The notes beneath the pieces were generated by a model, which worked only from the letters and a program-made list of their open reading frames with translations, had not been told where the DNA came from and ran no database searches. DNA of 64,000 nucleotides from SAR202 cluster bacterium (GTDB taxonomy: Bacteria; Chloroflexota; Dehalococcoidia; Lucifugimonadales; UBA826). A program made the position numbers and the translations under genes. Location: the NCBI GenBank assembly GCA_022447825.1, contig JAKUTY010000005.1, positions 1-64,000 on the forward strand. The letters are read 5' to 3'. This document shows, piece by piece, positions 1 through 10,077 of the stretch (positions are counted from its first letter, which is position 1; every line of letters begins with the position of its first letter).

Positions 1-496
1 CAATTATATCTCCCCACACGTCGGCTATTAAAAATAACTGAGGGACACCTGTTACTTGTCCATAATGATGGTTTCCATCAGTGGTTTTGTCCCCTAACTT
101 GAATTGCAATGTTCTATTTAAAGTAAGGTCTATAGTTACTGTAGTATGTGGTTGGTCTAGGCCGTATTGAGCAGGGTTATCGATTATCACAGTTGTTTCT
201 GATAAGTCTCTTTTAGTTTGAGGTCCCCCTAAAAGAAAATCTACCGCTCCCCATCTTATGCGGTCTGGAGGCAGCAATTGATCTGTATTGAACGCCCAAG
301 TATTTGATTTTGTTCTAACGAATGATGTGTTATCTCCCATATGATCAATTGAAATTCCCATCATATCGTCGACATGTACTTGGTAAAACCAAGGTTTGAC
401 TACTTTAGCCTCCTCAGTATTAAAAGGATCAATCACGTAGACTATCCCTGCAATGATTGCAATAAACAAAAGTGAAATTGTGTATTTAATATTCAT
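1..496 (-). CDS. DUF4340-like membrane-anchored protein (C-terminus beyond window edge)
   Basis: Reverse-strand reading from ATG at 496 gives MNIKYTISLLFIAIIAGIVYVIDPFNTEEAKVV...LLPPDRIRWGAVDFLLGGPQTKR..., open to the edge; start overlaps the stop of the GldG-like gene (TAATG). Not in the ORF track because no stop is in the window. Confidence 0.7.
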   Translation of the reverse strand, partial: MNIKYTISLLFIAIIAGIVYVIDPFNTEEAKVVKPWFYQVHVDDMMGISIDHMGDNTSFVRTKSNTWAFNTDQLLPPDRIRWGAVDFLLGGPQTKRDLSETTVIIDNPAQYGLDQPHTTVTIDLTLNRTLQFKLGDKTTDGNHHYGQVTGVPQLFLIADVWGDII

Positions 497-2145
497 TATC
501 TACGTCTCCACCAAACTACAAAAGCTATTAATATCATCGCAAAAGGAGGTATGACCCAACTAGACCATTTCACAAACTCTTTTTCCAAAGAATTCACAAC
601 AAATTCCCTATATGGCATTAATTTAGGCCTGATAGAAATTAATTCATAATCTTCGGCTAACCAATTAACAGAATTTAAAAACATATCGCCATTATCATTA
701 CTGTAGAAATATTTATTTGAAGCAAAATCGGAGTCTCCAAAAACTACTAGTTTAAATAAATCTTGATTAGAAGTAAGATCCTCGAAAGCTCCAGTAGCTT
801 CTATCACTCCTGCAATTGTGTATTGGCCAGTATATTTCTCTACGTCGTATTCAGAGTCTTCACCAGGAGCTACTAACCAACTTATAGGTGTTGTAGAAGC
901 CAATTCAGAAAATTTGACGTGGCTTCTCAATGCGAATTCTTCTTGAGGAGGCGTAATTAATGCAGCTGTATCAGGAAAAAATGCTACTGATACTTCATCA
1001 GCTATATTGATATTTGGATGAACTGCACTAGTAGCAAATTGTGCGTTGGATTTTTGCAATAAAGGTGTCAAAGTTTCACCTCCCACATTACTAATAGCAT
1101 CTGCTACCTTTTGAGGGCTAACTACTACACCGTAAAGATAAATTAAATCATTAAATAATTTAGGTGGGTTTGGATTTAACATCATTAATATTCTTCCACC
1201 AGATTTAGCATAATTAACTAAAGCTTCAAATTCTGTTTCAGTTAAATCTTGATCAGGTCCAGCAATAATAACTACTGAGGCATCACTAGGAACTTCTTGA
1301 AATTGCTGTAAGTTTAATGGCATGACAAAATAATTATCTCTTTGCATTCCTGCTATAGCTAAGTCAAGTCCAAAATCTTCTTGTTTTTCAAACATTGGAT
1401 CTATTGTTGCAGTAAGCTCCCCATGGCCAGTTAAGTAATAAATTATTTTCTTTTGTGCTCCAGTAGAAATTAATATTCCAGTGATAAATTCTTGTTCAGT
1501 GAAATTCGTTACTATATGGTTTTGTTCATCGTTATAGGAAAACACTACTGATGGATACTTTGTTACTCCAAAATTTAAAGCTTCAGATCTGTTGATTTCA
1601 GGGTCTACAAACCTATATGAAAAATTATCAGATTTTCTACTAAATTCATTAAGTATGTCTTCTACAGTAGTTTTTGTATTTTCGCTGGCAGTATTTTCAA
1701 CAAAGAAAGCGTGTGCAACCACTTCTTGATTTTGTTTTTCGAGCTCGTTAAGTACACTCACAGTTTGAGGGGATAGTGTGAAAAATCTAGTTGCTGTGAC
1801 GTCAATTCTGTTTGGATTAGTGAACATAAAATAGTTTGTAATTAATAAAATTACAAATACAGCTAAAGTCATTAATGCAGCGTTTAATCCAAATCTCCCT
1901 CTACGGCCTGATACAAATATTGCTATAGCCCTCGGAGAAAGCCCAATAGCTATAAACATTAAAATTGCTCCCAAAGAAGTTACTAGCAGCAGCACATCTG
2001 ACATTTCGTCAAATGTGAGATATAAACCTCCACCTAATAGGAAAGCAAAAACTCCTGTTACTCCTGAGACTAGACTCCAAAAAGAAGTAGACTTGATCAA
2101 ATTGAATAATATTGAGAGGTAACTTTTTTCTTGCAATGGGTTCAT
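496..2145 (-). CDS. GldG-like ABC-type transport auxiliary protein
   Basis: ORF of about 550 aa with N- and C-terminal TM segments and a GldG-type extracellular domain (YYLTGHGE, VVIIAGPDQDLTETE); start at 2145 (MNPLQEK) overlaps the upstream stop. Confidence 0.8.
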   Translation of the reverse strand: MNPLQEKSYLSILFNLIKSTSFWSLVSGVTGVFAFLLGGGLYLTFDEMSDVLLLVTSLGAILMFIAIGLSPRAIAIFVSGRRGRFGLNAALMTLAVFVILLITNYFMFTNPNRIDVTATRFFTLSPQTVSVLNELEKQNQEVVAHAFFVENTASENTKTTVEDILNEFSRKSDNFSYRFVDPEINRSEALNFGVTKYPSVVFSYNDEQNHIVTNFTEQEFITGILISTGAQKKIIYYLTGHGELTATIDPMFEKQEDFGLDLAIAGMQRDNYFVMPLNLQQFQEVPSDASVVIIAGPDQDLTETEFEALVNYAKSGGRILMMLNPNPPKLFNDLIYLYGVVVSPQKVADAISNVGGETLTPLLQKSNAQFATSAVHPNINIADEVSVAFFPDTAALITPPQEEFALRSHVKFSELASTTPISWLVAPGEDSEYDVEKYTGQYTIAGVIEATGAFEDLTSNQDLFKLVVFGDSDFASNKYFYSNDNGDMFLNSVNWLAEDYELISIRPKLMPYREFVVNSLEKEFVKWSSWVIPPFAMILIAFVVWWRRR

Positions 2146-2858
2146 TATCGCCACCGTCTAGTTTCTAAAGAACGGATTGTTAAGAATAGGAAAATGATTA
2201 TCAAGCTTAGGAAGTAAATAATATGACTAGTGTCAATAATTCCTCTAGAAAAGTCAGTTAATCTTTGGTCCATTGATAGTGCATTCAAAAAGTTAGCAGC
2301 TGTGCCTTCAACAAGTGATGCTACAGCGTCAATAAATGAGAATATGACTAGAATAGCAATTGATACTACTGCGGCTACAATCTGGTTGCCTGAAAGAGAT
2401 GACCCTAAAATTCCAATTGATAAAGCTGCAGCTCCGTGTAATACCAATCCTAAATATGTGCTTAATATAGGTCCTGTGTCAGGTTGTCCAAATAAATATA
2501 GTAATAGTACGTAATATAAGGTGGCAGACTGAATAAATAAAAGCATAAACAAACTAGCTAAATATTTTCCGACAACGACTTCCCATTCTCTTACTGGAGA
2601 AGTTAACAATAATTCAAGAGTACCAAGTTTTTGTTCTTCTGAAAGTAATTTCATTGTAATTAGAGGTGCTAAAAATATTATAAAAGAGCCTGACCAATTT
2701 GAGATTCCTCTAACACTAGCTTCTGCAAAAGGTCTTGTAATATCGAATACGAAAAAAACTCCGGTGAGTACCAAAAACATCGCTCCAACAATGTAAGCAG
2801 AGGGAGTTGAAAAGTAAGATCTTGTCTCTCTAAAAGTTATTGCAATTAAGTTTTTCAA
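2145..2858 (-). CDS. ABC transporter permease (GldF-like)
   Basis: 237 aa, multiple TM segments, LLSEEQKLGTLELLLTSPVREWEVVVGKYLA typical of ABC-2 permeases. Confidence 0.85.
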   Translation of the reverse strand: MKNLIAITFRETRSYFSTPSAYIVGAMFLVLTGVFFVFDITRPFAEASVRGISNWSGSFIIFLAPLITMKLLSEEQKLGTLELLLTSPVREWEVVVGKYLASLFMLLFIQSATLYYVLLLYLFGQPDTGPILSTYLGLVLHGAAALSIGILGSSLSGNQIVAAVVSIAILVIFSFIDAVASLVEGTAANFLNALSMDQRLTDFSRGIIDTSHIIYFLSLIIIFLFLTIRSLETRRWR

Positions 2859-2875
2859 TTAATATTTCCTGCTAT

Positions 2876-3814
2876 TTATTCTTCATGTACAGTAATTTTT
2901 AAAAATATTTCTTCAAGTGACATGCCAATAGATTGTAATTTAAGGAGTTCCCATTGGTTTTCTAGTACCACAGATGCTAATTGAGATCGGATTTCTGATC
3001 CAACATCAACTGAAATTTGATATCTATGATAACCACTCCCAGTAATCGGGACTCTTTCAACTGCATTGACATGATCTACCTTCTCTAATACTGGAATAAT
3101 TTCTTGATTAGGCCCTTTTATTTCAATTTCAACTCTTTCTACTCCAGACAGGTTTGTGCCTAAGTTTTTCGGGTTATCTACTGCAGCAATTTGACCTTCA
3201 TTGATAATAATTACTCTGTCACAAATCATACTAACTTCGGGTAGTATGTGCGAACTTAAAATCAGAGTATGAGCCTCTCCCAATCCTTTTATTAATTGCC
3301 TAGTTTCAACTACTTGAATTGGGTCAATGCCGATGGTTGGTTCGTCCAAAACTAGAACATCAGGTTCATGAAGAATTGCCTGGCTAATTCCAACTCTTTG
3401 TTTATAACCTTTAGATAATTTTCCGATAATAGTTTTGTAATAGTCTTGAAGACTGCAAATTTCAACCACCTCAGAAATTCTTTGTGTTATTTTTTTTGAA
3501 TTCATTCCACGGATTTGACCCATGAATGAAAGATATTCTGATACATTCATTTCCAAATATAAAGGTACGGTCTCTGGAAGATAACCTATGTGTTTCCTAG
3601 CATTTAAAGATTCCTCTAAGATGTCAAATCCGGCAATCTCCACTGTTCCAGAAGAGGGTGGCATGAATCCAGTTAGGATTTTCATAGTTGTGGATTTACC
3701 TGCACCGTTGGGCCCTAAAAATCCTAAAATTTCACCTTTAGGAACTTCAAAGCTCAAGTTAGTGATTGCTGGGAATTCACCATAAAATTTTGTAACGTTA
3801 TCTACTTTTATCAT
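2876..3814 (-). CDS. ABC transporter ATP-binding protein (GldA-like)
   Basis: Walker A GPNGAGKST, LSKGYKQRVG signature, Walker B VLVLDEPTIGIDP. Confidence 0.93.
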   Translation of the reverse strand: MIKVDNVTKFYGEFPAITNLSFEVPKGEILGFLGPNGAGKSTTMKILTGFMPPSSGTVEIAGFDILEESLNARKHIGYLPETVPLYLEMNVSEYLSFMGQIRGMNSKKITQRISEVVEICSLQDYYKTIIGKLSKGYKQRVGISQAILHEPDVLVLDEPTIGIDPIQVVETRQLIKGLGEAHTLILSSHILPEVSMICDRVIIINEGQIAAVDNPKNLGTNLSGVERVEIEIKGPNQEIIPVLEKVDHVNAVERVPITGSGYHRYQISVDVGSEIRSQLASVVLENQWELLKLQSIGMSLEEIFLKITVHEE

Positions 3815-3929
3815 TTATAAAAATTATTATTATTCGATTACTAGCTTCAAATAGTAATTCAATAAAAAATTATGTTCAAGCAGAAACGGTATGCTTGCAT
3901 GATAAAATTCTACTATTAGAGAGTAAAAG

Positions 3930-5114
3930 TTGAAAAATGAACAAATTTATCTAGATCATGCGGCTACAACACCATTACGAAAAGAGGTGTTAGATTCCAT
4001 GATGCCATTTTTAGTAAATGATTTTGGAAATCCATCAGCTCTTTATCAGCAAGGTCAAATTGCTCGAAAAGCTGTAGATGAATCTAGAGAATTAATTGGA
4101 GAAATTCTTGGTGCTAGGGTAGGGGAAATAGTAATTACTAGTGGTGGCACTGAATCAGATAATGCCGCAATTAAAGGTTCGGCTTTAGCTATGAGGAAGT
4201 ATGGGAATCACATAATTACTTCCCAAATTGAGCATGAAGCTGTTTTGAATTCTTGTGAACAATTGATAGATTTTGGATTTGATATTACATTTTTGCCTGT
4301 CGATTCTGATGGTTTAATCAATCCTGACGATGTAATTAAAGAAATACGTTCTGAGACAATCTTAATTAGTCTTATGATGGCAAATAATGAAATAGGGACT
4401 ATACAGCCTATAAAGGCCATTTCACAAAAAATTAAATTGGAATCAGAAAAAATTGGACATCCAATTTTATTCCATACTGATGCGGTTCAGTGTGTGGGTT
4501 CTTTAGATGTTAATTTCAAAGATTTAGAAGTAGATTTATTAAGCCTTTCAGCTCATAAATTTCAAGGTCCTAGGGGTGTTGGTGCTTTATTGATTAAGCG
4601 AAATACTCCGTTTTTACCATTATTGACAGGTGGTGGCCAAGAAAGAGATCGTCGTTCTGGAACTGAAAATGTAGCAGGAATTGTAGGTATGGCTAAAGCA
4701 CTACAATTATCTAACCTAAACAAAGATTTGGTTAATGAAAAATTAATTGTTTTAAGAGATAAGATTATTGAAGAGGTATTGAAGTCAGTTAAAGGTAGTT
4801 TTTTGAATGGTCATCCCACCCAAAGACTGCCCAATAATGTTAATTTTTCTTTTGATTCAGTAGAAGGTGAGCCTATATTGCTTGGTTTGGATTTTGCTGG
4901 AATTTCAGCATCTAGTGGTAGTGCCTGTTCCGCTTCAGTCAATAAGCCGTCTCATGTTTTGTTAGCTATTGGTAGAAATAATGAGCTTGCACAAAGTGCT
5001 TTGCGAATCACATTAGGTCCAACTAATACTGAAGAAGAAGTGGAATACTTCTTAAAAATTCTGCCAGAATTAATAACCAAGTTAAAATCTATGCCATCAT
5101 TACAAAAATCTTGA
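3930..5114 (+). CDS. cysteine desulfurase (NifS/IscS family)
   Basis: [10 protein letters not shown] start, [18 protein letters not shown] lysine motif, SSGSACSA active-site Cys region. Confidence 0.93.
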   Translation: MKNEQIYLDHAATTPLRKEVLDSMMPFLVNDFGNPSALYQQGQIARKAVDESRELIGEILGARVGEIVITSGGTESDNAAIKGSALAMRKYGNHIITSQIEHEAVLNSCEQLIDFGFDITFLPVDSDGLINPDDVIKEIRSETILISLMMANNEIGTIQPIKAISQKIKLESEKIGHPILFHTDAVQCVGSLDVNFKDLEVDLLSLSAHKFQGPRGVGALLIKRNTPFLPLLTGGGQERDRRSGTENVAGIVGMAKALQLSNLNKDLVNEKLIVLRDKIIEEVLKSVKGSFLNGHPTQRLPNNVNFSFDSVEGEPILLGLDFAGISASSGSACSASVNKPSHVLLAIGRNNELAQSALRITLGPTNTEEEVEYFLKILPELITKLKSMPSLQKS

Positions 5115-5178
5115 TTTTAATGTTATTGATTGAAAATTAATTGTTAGGTACGATAATGGTTTATATGATGGGTGAAAA

Positions 5179-5760
5179 ATGAAGATTTATATTTGTTTAT
5201 TAATTTCAATGTTTTTTTTAGTATCTTGTGAGTCTATTGAAGAGATTAATCCTTTATCAGGAGATTCTCGAGAATATCCCTTTGCTTCTGCAGGTAGGAA
5301 TATAGAAGTTCATGCTAAAGAACCACGAGTAGTAGACATAGCATATTTTACAGATTCAGTTACTGATCCTAATGGTTTATTAGTATCTAAAAAATTTGAA
5401 TTGACTCCATCAGCTTCTAATAAACAGCTTGTTTTATTAGATTTAATGATAGTGAACAGATCTAGTACTGTTATCCCTATGCTTTTTGATGAAGATGCAG
5501 TCAGAATAGGGGACCGTAGAGGTAAAAGAATAGAAGCATCAAATCCATATCAAATCGCAAAAGAATTAAATTTACAAACTGATATCGTGGGAACTGAGGT
5601 TAATCAGCTTGTATGGGGAGATATTGAATTGCCTCGTCAGACTCAAATTGGTGGAACTATGATTTTTGAAGTCCCTAAAGGATTATTACTAGGTACTTTG
5701 TTTTGGGATGAGATAGAATTCATTCCAATAGATTATATTGATTACAAGAAAAACAAATAA
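5179..5760 (+). CDS. putative lipoprotein, unknown function
   Basis: Signal peptide with lipobox-like FFLVSCES. Confidence 0.6.
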   Translation: MKIYICLLISMFFLVSCESIEEINPLSGDSREYPFASAGRNIEVHAKEPRVVDIAYFTDSVTDPNGLLVSKKFELTPSASNKQLVLLDLMIVNRSSTVIPMLFDEDAVRIGDRRGKRIEASNPYQIAKELNLQTDIVGTEVNQLVWGDIELPRQTQIGGTMIFEVPKGLLLGTLFWDEIEFIPIDYIDYKKNK

Positions 5761-5769
5761 GGAGTAACT

Positions 5770-6099
5770 ATGTCAGATCCTGTAGAAATTACTGATGAAA
5801 ATTTTCAAACAGAGGTATTAAACTCTGAGACTCCCGTGTTGGTAGATTTTTGGGCTGATTGGTGTCAGCCCTGTAAAATGATAGCTCCAGTTGTAGAACA
5901 AATTGCTGAAGAATATGACGGTAAGGTCAAAATAGGTAAATTAGATGTTGATACTAATCAACAGACATCTCAAGCTATGGGTATTAGAGGAATTCCTGCA
6001 TTAATTATTTTTAATAACGGTAAACCTGTAGATCAAATAATAGGTGTTGTTCCAAAATCAATAATTCAGAAAAAAATAGATGAGGTTTTAGCCTCTTAA
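5770..6099 (+). CDS. trxA: thioredoxin
   Basis: PVLVDFWADWCQPCKMIAPVVEQIA; active site WCQPC. Confidence 0.93.
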   Translation: MSDPVEITDENFQTEVLNSETPVLVDFWADWCQPCKMIAPVVEQIAEEYDGKVKIGKLDVDTNQQTSQAMGIRGIPALIIFNNGKPVDQIIGVVPKSIIQKKIDEVLAS

Positions 6100-6103
6100 T
6101 TTT

Positions 6104-6201
6104 GGGGGCGGATGGGGCCTGGTGGTCCCCGCGGACTTCAAATCCGTTGGCAGCGGTCCTTCGATTGGTGCGGTGGGTTCGACTCCCTCGCGCTCCCGCC
6201 A
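6104..6201 (+). tRNA. selC: tRNA-Sec (anticodon UCA), CCA encoded
   Basis: Anticodon arm GCGGA-CTTCAAA-TCCGT; GGGG/CCCC D stem; long variable arm (GCAGCGGTC-loop-ATTGGTGC); TTCGACT T loop; 8-nt acceptor GGGGGCGG/GCGCTCCC; discriminator G plus CCA. Two imperfect pairs (G-G at acceptor pair 8, U-U in T stem). Confidence 0.85.
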
Positions 6202-6216
6202 CACTGGTGAAATTTT

Positions 6217-6687
6217 ATGGGAAAGAAATACTGGCTAATGAAATCGGAACCGGATGATTACTCTATTGATGATTTGATAAATGAAGAAAATTCTACTGCC
6301 GAATGGGATGGTGTAAGAAATTATCAGGCAAGAAATTACCTTCGTGACCAAATTAAAGTTGGAGATGAGGTCCTCTACTATCATTCAAATTCCAAACCTT
6401 CTGGAGTAATAGGTACTGCAGAGGTGGTTAAGAATGGTTACCCTGATTTTACAGCCTGGGACCCAAATTCAAAGCACCCTGATTTTAAAAGTACTCCTGA
6501 GTCACCCATTTGGTATATGGTCGATATTAAGGCTACCAAAAAATTCAACCAAATAATTTCATTGCAACAAATTAAGCAAATTCCTGAATTGTCTCAAATG
6601 GTCCTAGTAAAAAATTCTAGGCTTTCTGTTCAACCTGTTACTTCTGAAGAATTTGAAATAATTGATCAAATTGGTTCAAAAAAATAA
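6217..6687 (+). CDS. EVE-domain (PUA-like) protein
   Basis: YWLMKSEPDDYSIDDL...WDGVRNYQARNYLRD...VGDEVLYYHS is the EVE family pattern. Confidence 0.9.
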   Translation: MGKKYWLMKSEPDDYSIDDLINEENSTAEWDGVRNYQARNYLRDQIKVGDEVLYYHSNSKPSGVIGTAEVVKNGYPDFTAWDPNSKHPDFKSTPESPIWYMVDIKATKKFNQIISLQQIKQIPELSQMVLVKNSRLSVQPVTSEEFEIIDQIGSKK

Positions 6688-6692
6688 AAAAT

Positions 6693-7127
6693 TTAATTTT
6701 GAATAAATTCAATCCAATTTCCTTCAGGATCCTGACAGTAACAAATTCCCTTTTCTCTACCATCTTCAGTAATAGTCATAATGGGAGGGGTCACAAAATT
6801 AACACCTTTAGACAGAAGATCTTTATATAGATCTTCTATCTTTTCCACATTGAAACATATATGAGATGCTCCTAATTGATGGCGTTCCAAGTGACCTGAA
6901 GGGCTTTTAGGATTAATAAAATATACTAGCTCAAGTGTATGTTCTCCTCCTTTACCCACAAAAATTAAAGTTCTGTGAGCACCTGGGATTCCTGTATGGT
7001 CGCCACTCTCTGGAGCACGACTATCAACTTCACGTTCTATTTTTAACCCTAAATCATCTCTATAAAAAGAAATCATTTTCTCTAAATTTTTTACTACAAA
7101 TCCAGAATGATTAAATCCTGTAATCAT
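6693..7127 (-). CDS. VOC family (glyoxalase/dioxygenase-like) protein
   Basis: FNHSGFVVKNLEKMISFYRDDLGL...GICYCQDPEGNWIEFIQ. Confidence 0.85.
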   Translation of the reverse strand: MITGFNHSGFVVKNLEKMISFYRDDLGLKIEREVDSRAPESGDHTGIPGAHRTLIFVGKGGEHTLELVYFINPKSPSGHLERHQLGASHICFNVEKIEDLYKDLLSKGVNFVTPPIMTITEDGREKGICYCQDPEGNWIEFIQN

Positions 7128-7162
7128 TGGTCCTCCATTCTAATTAAATAATTGCAAATAAT

Positions 7163-7435
7163 ATGTATGAAATGTACCCTACACACATGGAAAAAATTAA
7201 ACAAATATTTAGAATCCCCTACATTTGGGGAGGTTTAGCTTTATTGAACGGTCTTGTTTTTGCAGCTCAATCTATTTCTGTATGGATTGTTGCAATTTTG
7301 ATGCTCGTATTTTTAGGATTCTTGAAAATTCAAGGTGAAGCGCAACAATCTACTGAAGGTAAAATATTTGCAGGCGGTCCGTTGATAATGGTTGGGTGGA
7401 TAGTTGGGTTTTCTGTTCGAGGAATAATTTTATAG
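7163..7435 (+). CDS. small membrane protein, unknown
   Basis: 90 aa with two to three hydrophobic segments; start may be the internal Met at 7190. Confidence 0.5.
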   Translation: MYEMYPTHMEKIKQIFRIPYIWGGLALLNGLVFAAQSISVWIVAILMLVFLGFLKIQGEAQQSTEGKIFAGGPLIMVGWIVGFSVRGIIL

Positions 7436-7453
7436 AAAATGTCTATAAACCTC

Positions 7454-7480
7454 AAAAAAAAGACGCGTTTACTTGACGCT
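7454..7480 (-). terminator. candidate rho-independent terminator of the YyaL-like gene
   Basis: Reverse strand reads AAGCGT-CAAGTAA-ACGC-GTC-TTTTTTTT: short stem followed by T8, just downstream of the stop at 7508. Confidence 0.5.
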
Positions 7481-7507
7481 TTGCATACTACAGGGGGTTT
7501 TTCGGAT

Positions 7508-9562
7508 TTAAAGCGCTCTATGGCCGAAAATCGAATCCTCTAGTAGATTTACTGAGTTTATAGGAAGTTCGCAGTTGTAATTGTTACAAATGAACACTGT
7601 GGATCGATCTTCGATAGGACTTCTTTCATTGAATAGGGGAGATATTATTTCTGAACTCTTTTTATATTTAGGGAATGAAGCATTCCCTACTATTACCTTA
7701 TTTGGGATAAATTTTTTGTAAATAATTTTTTGCATATCTGAAATAGAAGAGAAGTCGTAAGACAATAAACAAACTTGAACAGTGTCGTTGTTGTGCATCA
7801 GGAGTACTTTCAACCAATTTGAAAAACCGCTTGGGAAATCCCCAATCAAACGACCAATAATTGAATATTGAGATATTAATATATCTAAATATTCATGGTT
7901 ATTGGTTATTGAGTGTAGTTTTTGTAATGCTTTTACTGCTTCAGAAATACCGGAAGGGGTGGCGTTGTCATAAAAATTGATGGGGTCAACTATCAGTTTT
8001 TCTCCATGCTTTGGGGAGTCAGTAAAAGTATTCTTTTTCTGGTCATAAAAACTTGAGATCATTGTTTCTGTGAGATCGATAGCCTTGCTGAGCCATGTGG
8101 GATCAAGGGTTGCTTCGTGTAAAGTAATAATTGTGTTAATTAAAGACGAATAATCTTCTAAAAAGGCGTAGCCAGACACCTTATTTTGCTTGAAAGAGCG
8201 AAAAAGTCCATTATTGTTTTCGGAAATTTCTAATATCGATTTTGTGTTTAGTTTAGCAATTTCAAGGTGTTTTTCAATGCCAAAATATGTGTATGAGGTT
8301 AAGAATGCTTGGCTGGTGATAGCATTCCATGATGTGATGTGCTTTTCGTCGGTAAATGGGCGTGTTCTCAGGCGTCTTATGCTGCTTAGTTTTGACCTTA
8401 TATTCTCGAGGGTCGCGTTTTGAGTGAGGAAGCCTTGGTTAGTGTTGGATGTTGAATACCTTAATATGTTTTTGTTCTCAAAGTTCCCTTCGTCAGTGAT
8501 GTCAAAATTTTGTTGGAGTATCAAAAACTCTTCTGGTGTAAGTGCCTCTGCAATATGTTTTGTGTGCCATGTGTAATACTTTCCTTCTTCTCCATCAGTG
8601 TCTGCGTCTTGGGCTGAGTAAAAGAGGCTCGTATTGGGGTCCATCATTTCATTTTCTATGTATGAAAGTATATCTATTGCTGCATTTTTGAATTTAATGT
8701 TATTTGTGACGATAAAGCATTGAATTAATGCTGGGACGATTAATGCATTGTCATAGAGCATTTTTTCAAAATGTGGAATAGTCCATGACGGTTCTGTGGA
8801 ATATCTGTGAATTCCTCCGCCGATGTGATCATATATCCCTCCGGAAATTATCGAATTCAATGAGTTTTCTACCATATTTATCGCTTCAGAGTCGGGGTTG
8901 TAGAAGTGGTAGCTTAGTAAAAAGTCGTAAATTTGCGGTTGAGGAAACTTGAGAGTTTTACCGAACCCTCCGTTTTCTTTATCGAAGTCCTGAAGCAGAT
9001 TGTTGTAAGCTTCATCAGTTATATCGGTTAGTGAAATGGTTGATTCATTGGATCTGGGGATAGATATTTTTGATACATGCTCAACTATTTGTTTTGAGGA
9101 GAGTTCGATGTCCTTTTTTCGGTTTTTGTAGGCATCTGTAATTGATTGAAGTAATTGTGTGAAACTAGGCATTCCTTGTTTAGGGTAGGGAGGGTACTCT
9201 GTCCCTCCAAAAAAAGGCATTTTTTCTGGTGTTAGAAATACTGTTAGTGGCCATCCTCCTTGTCCGCTCATTGATTGGACAGCAGACATGTATATTGAAT
9301 CTAAGTCAGGTCTTTCTTCTCTATCGACTTTGATTGATACGAAGTTTTGGTTCATCAGGTCGGCAGTTGCGAGATCTTCGAAAGATTCAGACTCCATTAC
9401 GTGGCACCAATGGCACGAAGAGTATCCAATACTTAATATAACGGGTACGTCCCTCTTTTTGGCTTCCTGAAACGCCTCTTCTCCCCAAGGAAACCAATTT
9501 ACCGGGTTGGTGGCATGTTGGATTAAGTAGGGGCTGGTTTCGTGAATTAGTCTGTTAGGCAC
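7508..9562 (-). CDS. YyaL/DUF255 thioredoxin-domain protein with six-hairpin glycosidase-like C-terminus
   Basis: [63 protein letters not shown]. Confidence 0.93.
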   Translation of the reverse strand: MPNRLIHETSPYLIQHATNPVNWFPWGEEAFQEAKKRDVPVILSIGYSSCHWCHVMESESFEDLATADLMNQNFVSIKVDREERPDLDSIYMSAVQSMSGQGGWPLTVFLTPEKMPFFGGTEYPPYPKQGMPSFTQLLQSITDAYKNRKKDIELSSKQIVEHVSKISIPRSNESTISLTDITDEAYNNLLQDFDKENGGFGKTLKFPQPQIYDFLLSYHFYNPDSEAINMVENSLNSIISGGIYDHIGGGIHRYSTEPSWTIPHFEKMLYDNALIVPALIQCFIVTNNIKFKNAAIDILSYIENEMMDPNTSLFYSAQDADTDGEEGKYYTWHTKHIAEALTPEEFLILQQNFDITDEGNFENKNILRYSTSNTNQGFLTQNATLENIRSKLSSIRRLRTRPFTDEKHITSWNAITSQAFLTSYTYFGIEKHLEIAKLNTKSILEISENNNGLFRSFKQNKVSGYAFLEDYSSLINTIITLHEATLDPTWLSKAIDLTETMISSFYDQKKNTFTDSPKHGEKLIVDPINFYDNATPSGISEAVKALQKLHSITNNHEYLDILISQYSIIGRLIGDFPSGFSNWLKVLLMHNNDTVQVCLLSYDFSSISDMQKIIYKKFIPNKVIVGNASFPKYKKSSEIISPLFNERSPIEDRSTVFICNNYNCELPINSVNLLEDSIFGHRAL

Positions 9563-9583
9563 CGTCAGTCCTGAGTTTTTAGA

Positions 9584-9660
9584 TGGTGTCCCAGGAGGGA
9601 GTCGAACCCACGACCTACAGATTAGAAGTCTGTCGCTCTATCCAGCTGAGCTACTGGGAC
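9584..9660 (-). tRNA. tRNA-Arg (anticodon UCU), CCA encoded
   Basis: Reverse complement GTCCCAGTAGCTCAGCTGGATAGAGCGACAGACTTCTAATCTGTAGGTCGTGGGTTCGACTCCCTCCTGGGACACCA; 7-bp acceptor; anticodon TCT. Confidence 0.93.
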
Positions 9661-9790
9661 ACTTTTAGATAATATTTTCGCTTCTTTATCATGACGCGTC
9701 AATGTTGGGGTTGTGATTAATGACGTTAAGCACATGGATTTTATTTTTTGAAATAATTAGAAATGTCCAAGAAAAGATTGAAAAAAACAA

Positions 9791-9819
9791 TTGACATAGT
9801 TTAAAACAATAAATATTAT
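9791..9819 (+). promoter_or_regulatory. sigma70-type promoter for the small HTH gene
   Basis: TTGACA (9791-9796), 17-nt spacer, TATTAT (9814-9819). Confidence 0.75.
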
Positions 9820-9846
9820 CTAAGTCCAATGATTTTGGAGGTTTAT

Positions 9847-10077
9847 ATGTCCAATCGGAAAACAAGAAAAATGTTAGCTGTAGAAGAACGTTTTCGTCAG
9901 CCTTTAGAAAAGATGTTGCCAGAAATGGTTACTGAACAAGGTTTGACTGCTACTGCTGATTATCTTGGTGTTAGTAAAGCAACTTTAGGTTATTGGTTGT
10001 TAAAATTTCGAATTGACGTACGCAGAGTTGCCTTAGCTCCCGGTGATACTATGCAAGTTTATAGGATTGATGATTAA
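9847..10077 (+). CDS. small HTH-type DNA-binding protein
   Basis: TATADYLGVSKATLGYWLLKF helix-turn-helix; ATG 9847 preceded by GGAGG is a better start than 9829. Confidence 0.7.
   Translation: MSNRKTRKMLAVEERFRQPLEKMLPEMVTEQGLTATADYLGVSKATLGYWLLKFRIDVRRVALAPGDTMQVYRIDD

Noticed and set aside
5100-5120. Possible readthrough of the cysteine desulfurase stop (TCT TGA TTT TAA)
   Set aside because: The protein is already full length and only one codon follows before TAA; it looks like a tandem stop.
6011-6202. 63-aa minus-strand ORF (MAGARGSRTHRTNRRTAANG...)
   Set aside because: It is the antisense translation of the tRNA-Sec gene, a common false ORF over tRNAs.
7163-7435. Genome-wide reassignment of TAG (e.g. 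pyrrolysine)
   Set aside because: TAG is used as a normal terminal stop (e.g. the small membrane protein at 7163-7435), so the TAG in the polyprenyl synthase is an isolated case.
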